A stretch of DNA of 10,861 nucleotides. Origin: an uncultured Fastidiosipila sp. GTDB taxonomy: Bacteria; Bacillota; Clostridia; Saccharofermentanales; Fastidiosipilaceae. Both the position numbers and the translations under genes were made by a program. Below, in pieces: positions 6,077 to 10,861 of the stretch; the first letter of the stretch is position 1; every line of letters starts with the position of its first letter. The notes beneath the pieces were generated by a model. That model saw nothing but the letters and a program-made list of their open reading frames with translations. It did not search any database and was not told the origin of the DNA. The stretch covers positions 1-10,861 of the forward strand of contig CALLQJ010000025.1 of assembly GCA_938014865.1 (NCBI GenBank), in the 5' to 3' direction.

Positions 6077-6993
6077 GCTTCCGGCTTCCCTTCCTGTTTT
6101 CCTTCGTCTTTCTGCGTTCCGCCGCGGAAGACAAAAAACTTGGACAAAAAGTAATTCGCAATCGTCACCAAAAAGGCGCCGACAAATTTAGAGATAACAT
6201 TATCGACATTCAGCAAATTAATCAAGATGTACATGGGCAGCGCTTCGAAGAAAAGGGTCGAAAAGATCCGGGATCCGAAAAAGCGCAGCATATCGCTCAG
6301 AAAATTACCCTTTTTCGTAAAGACCAGGGAGCGGTTCGTCAGGAAGGCAAAAAGGACGGCCAGGATAAAGGAACCGGTCTGCGCGATCATCCAGGTATAG
6401 GAAAAATCCTTCAGCGGACTTGCGTTTAAAAGAGCATCCAGAGCCGTAAAGCTTCCGACACTGATCAGCCAGGTCAAAATGCCGAACATCAGATAAGACG
6501 CGAGTTCATAGCTTAAAACCGTCAGGATAAGATTTCCCGCAATCAGCGCCGCCGCCAGGAAAAGATGCGCCGCGGGCAGCGAAAGCAGCTCCCAGAGGTA
6601 AACGACATAATACAAAACCGCCCCCGCCGCCGCCAGGGAAATCACGCAGCCGATCACAAATCGCCGCCCCCGCTCGAAGCGCGTAAAATAACGCCGCCCT
6701 GTTTCGCGGATTGCCGAACGGTTCATAAAAAGCAGGTATAAAGACGCGAGAATAAAGGGCAGAATCGAGGAACGCAGCAAAAGCGCCGTCCCCTCTGTCC
6801 CCCGGCTTTTGCCTGAGCTATAAAGCGCCCAAAAACTCAGAAGATGAATCAGGGCCGCCGGCAGCATTAATTTCAAAAGATAAGGCAAAAGCTTGATCTT
6901 CTCTTTTAAGGGGTACATCCCCGTTCCGTCTTGTTCTGCTTCGTGGGCCTGAACTGTCGAGCGTTTTCTTTGTCTGTCTTGATCGTCTCTCAA
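6073..6993 (-). CDS. GtrA-like polytopic membrane protein, apparently a tandem duplication
   Basis: 306 residues with about eight predicted membrane spans (near 36-58, 74-91, 112-133, 140-160, 165-187, 200-220, 238-262, 265-288). The second half (about 164-290) has the GtrA pattern: AFLTNRSLVF after span two and VGAFLVTIANYFLSKFFVFR at the end. GtrA-type proteins are thought to move or help use polyprenyl-phosphate-linked sugars across the membrane for modification of surface polymers; the sugar cannot be deduced here. The first half looks like a diverged copy: YLL (38), FMNRS (89-93) and IAGN (151-154) lie 126-129 residues before YLM (167), LTNRS (218-222) and TIAN (277-280). The start is TTG at 6993, with AGGAG (7002-7006) 8 nt away, overlapping the upstream TGA (TTGA). 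An ATG at 6918 would skip a charged 25-residue leader. The C-terminus is polar and Lys/Glu-rich. Confidence 0.85.
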   Translation of the reverse strand: MRDDQDRQRKRSTVQAHEAEQDGTGMYPLKEKIKLLPYLLKLMLPAALIHLLSFWALYSSGKSRGTEGTALLLRSSILPFILASLYLLFMNRSAIRETGRRYFTRFERGRRFVIGCVISLAAAGAVLYYVVYLWELLSLPAAHLFLAAALIAGNLILTVLSYELASYLMFGILTWLISVGSFTALDALLNASPLKDFSYTWMIAQTGSFILAVLFAFLTNRSLVFTKKGNFLSDMLRFFGSRIFSTLFFEALPMYILINLLNVDNVISKFVGAFLVTIANYFLSKFFVFRGGTQKDEGKQEGKPEA

Positions 6994-8510
6994 GTTCCGC
7001 TCTCCTCTCCGTTTAATGCCGGCATATCCTTATACACCGGAATTTTAAAATGCAGCTCTTCCGGCATGCCCGCTTCTTTAAAAACTTTAAAAAGGCGCCT
7101 GCCCTCATTCCGGGCCGCAAAAACCGCCTGCATATACTGATGAGAATACGTCCCGCTTATCAGATCAAACTTCTGCAGATAAGGCGTATCCTGCCCCGCA
7201 TTGATGTAGTCGTCCGCAATGAAGAGCGCCCCGCCCGTCATCGCCTTTTCGGGACTCGTCCAGGGAAGCTGCAGTTTCTTGTAACGTGCAGATCCTTCTT
7301 CCGAGAAAAGCCCGGCCGCAAAACGTGCCGCATTGACCGCCGCTCCGTTCACCGCCCCGGGATCCGGGTAGGCCCCGATGTTGAAAAAATTATAGTAGCG
7401 TATTTCCGGCTCGGCAAAAGCCCGTTTCCCCGCCCTCGCCCGGGCTAAGGCATCCTTTAAGTCGTCACTTAAAGCCTCTTCGCCTTTTGCGGAGGCCAGA
7501 CGCTCCAATTGCGCCAGCTGCTCCTCCGGTGACAAAAAGCCCGGCGACGGGCTGTCCGTCTCCAAAGGCGGCTCATAAGGATCAATCAGACCGCGGGCCG
7601 GAAGACTCATCCCGCTGCCGCCGGATACTTCCTGGCGCATCCTGGCCGCCAAGGCCTCCGGCAGAATATCCGCCGTCCGAGAGGCCGCCATGAGCTCCGG
7701 GATCAAGGCCTGCATGGGCTCATTTCCGGAAAAAACAATCCGGACGCCCTCATCCCCGCGTCCTTCCTTCGGATAGCGGAGATCCAGAAACTGAAATATA
7801 TCTTCAATCGCCAGGAAATTCCGGGGATCCATAAAATACGCCACGGCACTTTCATCGGCAGCATACCAGTCGGCGCCGTCATAAGAGATCTCGCGGTGCT
7901 TCACCATATCCTTATAAGGCGCAAAATACTCCGTTTCCTGATACTGCACAAGGTTCTTGTATTCCGGGCTGAGCTCGGCGCGGAGCACCTCCGGCCAGGG
8001 ATCCGGCACAAAAAACGGCTCAAAGGTCCACTTCGGGTACAAAAGCTTTAAGCCGCGAAGCGGCTCCCGATAGGATGCCGGAAAAGCTTCCAGATCCTTA
8101 TACCGTTCGGCCTCTCCCGCAAGATAGGGCGACAGGCCCGCCGCAAAACTGCGGTAACGCTCCGCTTCACGCCGGTTTAAAAGTTCCTGTTCCCCCTGTG
8201 ACGAGGCAGCGATATAAGCCGTGCTGCCATCTGAACACCTGACTTTATACCAGCGCTCTCCGTATAAGGTCGTCTCCCCCTTGACTTCGCCTTCCAGTTT
8301 ATAAAGGCTGCCGCGCTCCCCTTCTTCGCAAAGGGCATAGCTTGTGCCGGGGCCGCTGCGCAGGCGGAAATAATCATTCAGTAAAAGATAAGACGGTTTG
8401 CTGTTCATATAATGATGAGAAAAGACCAGGATCAGCAGCAGGCCCAGAAGGATAAGCGAGATCCACAGCCCGGCATTCGCACGGGATCGTTTGTCTTCTG
8501 CTGCTTTCAT
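6990..8510 (-). CDS. Membrane-anchored SH3b-domain N-acetylglucosaminidase-like wall hydrolase (GH73-type, probable)
   Basis: 506 residues. A cytoplasmic basic start and one hydrophobic segment (about 14-31) form a signal anchor, so the rest should face the wall. A bacterial SH3 domain spans about 44-102 (FRLRSGPGTSYAL, ERWYKV, GSTAYIAA), which usually binds peptidoglycan. The rest resembles Clostridial glucosaminidases: YPKWTFEPFFVPDPWPEVL (158-176), YFMDPRNFLA (225-234), IFQFLDLRYP, LPEALAARMRQE with Glu294 as the likely catalytic acid, YYNFFNIGAYP (372-382), and TGGALFIADDYINAGQDT then SHQYMQAVFAARNEG. Such enzymes cut the glycan strand of peptidoglycan. Residues about 297-370, between Glu294 and YYNFFNIGA, form an unusually long Glu/Ala/Leu/Pro-rich insertion. 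The ATG at 8510 has GGAGG (8520-8524) 9 nt upstream. It begins the operon, behind the extended -10 promoter, and overlaps the next gene by 4 nt. Confidence 0.82.
   Translation of the reverse strand: MKAAEDKRSRANAGLWISLILLGLLLILVFSHHYMNSKPSYLLLNDYFRLRSGPGTSYALCEEGERGSLYKLEGEVKGETTLYGERWYKVRCSDGSTAYIAASSQGEQELLNRREAERYRSFAAGLSPYLAGEAERYKDLEAFPASYREPLRGLKLLYPKWTFEPFFVPDPWPEVLRAELSPEYKNLVQYQETEYFAPYKDMVKHREISYDGADWYAADESAVAYFMDPRNFLAIEDIFQFLDLRYPKEGRGDEGVRIVFSGNEPMQALIPELMAASRTADILPEALAARMRQEVSGGSGMSLPARGLIDPYEPPLETDSPSPGFLSPEEQLAQLERLASAKGEEALSDDLKDALARARAGKRAFAEPEIRYYNFFNIGAYPDPGAVNGAAVNAARFAAGLFSEEGSARYKKLQLPWTSPEKAMTGGALFIADDYINAGQDTPYLQKFDLISGTYSHQYMQAVFAARNEGRRLFKVFKEAGMPEELHFKIPVYKDMPALNGEESGT
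7002..7006 (-). promoter_or_regulatory. Ribosome binding site supporting a TTG start at 6993
   Basis: On the minus strand GGAGAGGAG (7002-7010) includes AGGAG with 8 nt to the TTG at 6993, the ideal spacing. It lies in the last codons of the upstream glucosaminidase gene. The alternative ATG at 6918 is preceded only by a weak GGAACGGGG. Confidence 0.65.
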
Positions 8511-8551
8511 CGCTTCTCGCCTCCGCTTTTTGCAGGATCGTGCCGTTTCGG

Positions 8552-8566
8552 GCGCAGAATCTGCGC
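8552..8566. promoter_or_regulatory. 15-nt palindrome in the leader of the glucosaminidase operon
   Basis: GCGCAGA-A-TCTGCGC is a perfect palindrome around one central base. It lies about 12 nt past the expected transcription start and about 30 nt before the ribosome binding site. A second short palindrome, GGACGTCC (8574-8581), sits at the expected start itself. Either could be a repressor site; both could also be chance in a G+C-rich gap. Confidence 0.4.
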
Positions 8567-8584
8567 GCCTCTCGGACGTCCGCT

Positions 8585-8613
8585 ATTATAGCATGCCCCG
8601 GACCGGAGGTCTC
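8585..8613 (-). promoter_or_regulatory. Extended -10 promoter for the glucosaminidase-gtrA-folC-thrC operon
   Basis: On the minus strand TGC (8593-8591) directly precedes a perfect TATAAT (8590-8585). At 17 nt spacing the -35 position holds GAGACC (8613-8608), three of six consensus bases, which is usual for extended -10 promoters. It overlaps the stop codon of yfbR and would start transcription near 8578, giving a leader of about 68 nt. Confidence 0.7.
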
Positions 8614-9289
8614 AGGGCTCCTTCGTACTTTCTTCTGCCGTCTTTGTCTCTTCTGTACCTTCTGTACCGTTCCGGCGGCGCAGTTCATCCAGCGACAAGG
8701 CAAAGGGCGGGGCAAAATGTTCCAGGAAAAAATCCACTTCCGGCATCTCCATCGCTCTGAGCCTCGCCAGTGTGCTCTCCTGAGCATCCTTAAATTCGCG
8801 ATTCCCCTGGGCGGTCTCGCCGTAGCATTTTAAATAGGCCGAAAGCTTATCCGCCGCCTTGACCAGCTCCTGAATGCTTTTTTCTTCTTCCGTCCGCCTC
8901 CCGTTTTCATCGGCTGCGATCAGCGGCTCATAATACGCGCGCATTTTTTCGGGCAGCATCCCGAGAAGATCTTCACAGGCCAGCTGTTCGATCCGCTTGT
9001 AGGCATTTTTAAGGTCCGGATCGTGGTACTTAACCGGTGTCGGCAGATCCCCCGTAATCACTTCGGAGACATCGTGAAAAACCGCGGCCGCCAGCACCTT
9101 ATCCGGATCGGGCGCACAAGGCGCCTCCGGGAAAAAAGCCCGCCGGATCACCGCCAGGCCGTGCGCAATGACCGCCGTCTGAAAGCTGTGTTCGGCCACA
9201 TTTTCGTCCTGGGTATTGCGCATCAGGCTCCAGCGCTGAATATAGCGGCTGCGGTCCGTCATCGCAAAAAAAGCATAATCATTCTTCAT
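8612..9289 (-). CDS. yfbR: 5'-deoxynucleotidase, YfbR-like HD-domain protein
   Basis: Removes the 5' phosphate from deoxynucleoside monophosphates in the cytoplasm and so tunes dNTP pools. The 225 residues match the YfbR pattern closely: YIQRWSLMRNTQDENVAEHS contains the Arg19-Trp20 pair and the first metal-binding histidine (34). AVFHDVSEVITGDLPTPVKY has the His72-Asp73 pair, Glu76 and Asp81. VKAADKLSAYLKC has the last metal-binding aspartate (147). All expected catalytic residues are present. Family members are near 200 residues; this one has about 20 extra at the C-terminus, rich in Glu and Thr and probably disordered. The ATG at 9289 is 4 nt past the pcrA stop, with a weak GGGGG site 7 nt upstream, so translation is likely coupled to pcrA. 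The operon's first gene lies off the window, so its promoter is not visible. Confidence 0.93.
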   Translation of the reverse strand: MKNDYAFFAMTDRSRYIQRWSLMRNTQDENVAEHSFQTAVIAHGLAVIRRAFFPEAPCAPDPDKVLAAAVFHDVSEVITGDLPTPVKYHDPDLKNAYKRIEQLACEDLLGMLPEKMRAYYEPLIAADENGRRTEEEKSIQELVKAADKLSAYLKCYGETAQGNREFKDAQESTLARLRAMEMPEVDFFLEHFAPPFALSLDELRRRNGTEGTEETKTAEESTKEP

Positions 9290-9293
9290 CGTC

Positions 9294-10861
9294 TTACCCC
9301 CGGGCTAATTTGGCGGAATTCGCCAGCATTCTCTTCACGCCGCTTTGCTCAAACTTGATCTTCAGGATGGCATCGCCGGCGACTGCCTGGACATCAAGGA
9401 CCACGCCGCGGCCGTGTTTGATGTGCCGCACCGTATCGCCCTTATGAATATCCTCGGCCGTAAGATTTCCGGCCCCGGGCACTTTATGCTGCTTGGCCGC
9501 CTTTTCTTTCGCCCGGAGATCCTGCAGAGGCGAGCGTCCCGGCGCAAAGCCTTTGAAAGGCGAAGCAGCGCCTCGCCCGGTTCTTTTCCTGCCGGCGTCC
9601 CGCCCGCCGTATGCCTGCCCCGAAAACGCGCCGAAGCGGCTGACGGTTTCTTCCGGCAGTTCTTCGAGAAAGCGGGAGGGCACATAATGCTCCGTCCGCC
9701 CGAAAAGCAGGCGGCTGCTCGACGCACTCAGGTACAATTTCCGCCTGGCCCGGGTAATCGCGACATAGGCCAGACGCCGTTCTTCTTCCAGAGCAGCCGG
9801 GTCCGTAATCGAGCGGTAGCCGGGGAAAATCCCTTCTTCCATGCCGACCACAAAGACCACATCAAATTCCAGTCCTTTGGCACTGTGGATGGTCATGAGC
9901 TTGACGAAATCATCCTCTTCTTCCTCGCCGGCCTCATCAATGCCCGCCTGCAGGGCCGCCTTGTCGAGAAAACGCATCAGCAGCTGCAGCAGGCTCTCTT
10001 CTTCTTCGGCTTCCTCCGTTTCCGGAGAAGCGGCCTCAAGCTCTTCGGCCGTACCGGGATCCAGGGCGGCGAGTTCTTCCGGGGTAAAGTCCCAGAGCTC
10101 GCGCTCATCGGGTGCGTTCTGGAAGCTGACCGCTTCCGAAAGCAGTTCTTTCATATTCTCCAGGCGGGTAAAGGCCTCTTCCCGGCCCTTATCCTGATGG
10201 TCCAGAATATCCTGAATCAGACCGGATTCGTTCTGCACATATTCGATATACTCGGCAAGCTCCATGTCATCTTGCAGAAGCCGTCTTTGCATCACGGCAA
10301 TCAGGCGCACAAAATCTTTTATTCTGCCCGCCGTGCGGGAGAGCTCGGGAAATTCATCGACGTGCATGGCAATCTCCATCATGGAGACCCCGTGCTGATC
10401 GGCCAGGCGCTGAATTTCAGCCACACTGCCTTCCCCGATCCCTTTCCGGGGCACATAAACGGCCCGGCGGAAGGCCACGTTGTCGCGCGGGCTCGTGATC
10501 AGATTAAGATAGGCCAAGGTATCCTTGATTTCTTTGCGGTCAAAGAAACGCAGGCCGCCGTAAATCTTAAACGGCACCTCCGCCCGGTTCAGGGCAAACT
10601 CCAGGTTTCGCGACAAAACGTTCATGCGGTACAGAATGCCGATGTCTTTATAGCGGACTTCGCCGCTGCGGACCAGGCGCTTGATTTCGCCGGCAATAAA
10701 AGCGGCCTCGCTGCGCTCGTCACTGAGACCTAAGCGGGTGATTTTTTCGCCTTCCCCGGCCGCTGTCCAGAGCTTTTTCTCCTTGCGGTCCTCATTATTA
10801 TTGATCACTTCATTCGCCGCCCGCAGAATATTGCCGGTAGAGCGGTAATTTTGTTCAAGCT
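9294..10861 (-). CDS. pcrA: ATP-dependent DNA helicase PcrA/UvrD family, N-terminus off the right edge
   Basis: A 3'-5' DNA helicase of superfamily 1A, used in nucleotide excision repair, plasmid replication and clearing of recombination or transcription complexes. The N-terminal part with the P-loop is outside the window. The frame is open to the edge and reads LEQNYRSTGNIL (motif IV region) at 10859-10824. YGGLRFFDRKEIKDTLAYL (10559-10503) follows, then VKLMTIHSAKGLEF (motif V, about 9906-9865) and EERRLAYVAITRAR (motif VI, about 9785-9744). The C-terminal 50 residues (IHKGDTVRHIKHGRGVVLDV and on) form the Tudor-like domain that in PcrA contacts RNA polymerase. Two acidic runs sit in the 2B-to-motif-V region. 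A GTG at 10808 is an internal Val codon, not the start. PcrA rather than Rep or RecB by this C-terminal domain. yfbR follows after 4 nt. Confidence 0.96.
   Translation of the reverse strand, partial: LEQNYRSTGNILRAANEVINNNEDRKEKKLWTAAGEGEKITRLGLSDERSEAAFIAGEIKRLVRSGEVRYKDIGILYRMNVLSRNLEFALNRAEVPFKIYGGLRFFDRKEIKDTLAYLNLITSPRDNVAFRRAVYVPRKGIGEGSVAEIQRLADQHGVSMMEIAMHVDEFPELSRTAGRIKDFVRLIAVMQRRLLQDDMELAEYIEYVQNESGLIQDILDHQDKGREEAFTRLENMKELLSEAVSFQNAPDERELWDFTPEELAALDPGTAEELEAASPETEEAEEEESLLQLLMRFLDKAALQAGIDEAGEEEEDDFVKLMTIHSAKGLEFDVVFVVGMEEGIFPGYRSITDPAALEEERRLAYVAITRARRKLYLSASSSRLLFGRTEHYVPSRFLEELPEETVSRFGAFSGQAYGGRDAGRKRTGRGAASPFKGFAPGRSPLQDLRAKEKAAKQHKVPGAGNLTAEDIHKGDTVRHIKHGRGVVLDVQAVAGDAILKIKFEQSGVKRMLANSAKLARG

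Noticed and set aside
9345..10733. A 462-codon plus-strand open frame opposite pcrA
   Set aside because: Its length is striking, but it is the antisense of clear helicase motifs, has no recognisable domain, and such frames are common opposite G+C-rich genes.
10806..10808. GTG as a start codon for a separate helicase-like gene
   Set aside because: The frame continues upstream to the edge with the conserved helicase stretch NYRST, so this is an internal valine of a gene cut by the window.
1..10861. Mobile element, CRISPR array, toxin-antitoxin or defence locus
   Set aside because: I found no array of repeats, no transposase, integrase or nuclease signatures, and the gene content is core metabolism, repair and envelope. 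The tRNA has no repeated 3' end within the window that would mark an attachment site.

Overview
The window reads as a stretch of core chromosome from a member of the Clostridia (Bacillota), fairly G+C-rich by eye and possibly near Lachnospiraceae. The evidence is a Clostridia-type threonine synthase, an SH3b/N-acetylglucosaminidase wall protein of a kind common in Clostridia, a bifunctional FolC, PcrA-type helicase motifs, good AGGAGG-like ribosome binding sites and sigma-A-type promoters. I see no phage, transposon, CRISPR or plasmid signature.

Layout from the right edge leftwards, almost all on the minus strand: the C-terminal part of pcrA (enters from the right edge), then yfbR (5'-deoxynucleotidase) 4 nt behind it. 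A 101-nt gap carries an extended -10 promoter. After it comes a tight run: SH3b/glucosaminidase, GtrA-like membrane protein and folC, joined by 4-nt stop/start overlaps, then thrC after 83 nt, then a small membrane protein whose best start is a TTG five bases past the thrC stop. A hairpin at 2361-2391 with U-tracts on both sides closes this operon and also a convergent plus-strand gene for a Glu/Ser/Thr-rich lipoprotein (1742-2317). Divergent from the lipoprotein is tRNA-Arg(CCU), with a near-consensus promoter, an encoded CCA end and its own terminator. Right behind that terminator is a penicillin-binding-protein-like D-alanyl-D-alanine carboxypeptidase homologue that leaves the window at the left edge.

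How the genes fit together: pcrA and yfbR serve DNA repair and nucleotide pools; folC and thrC serve folate and amino-acid metabolism; the glucosaminidase, the GtrA-like protein, the carboxypeptidase homologue and the lipoprotein point to the envelope. I see no sign of a defence or mobile system.

The points most worth a second look are: (1) the carboxypeptidase homologue has lost two of its three catalytic motifs while keeping KTG; (2) the GtrA-like protein appears to be an internal duplication, with matching landmarks 126-129 residues apart; (3) the lipoprotein leader stacks a 12-bp hairpin, a 19-bp tandem repeat and a possible 12-codon leader ORF ending in the ribosome binding site; (4) the glucosaminidase has a long insertion in its active-site region; (5) threonine synthase carries a 61-residue acidic tail, part of a pattern of acidic low-complexity tails seen in several proteins here.
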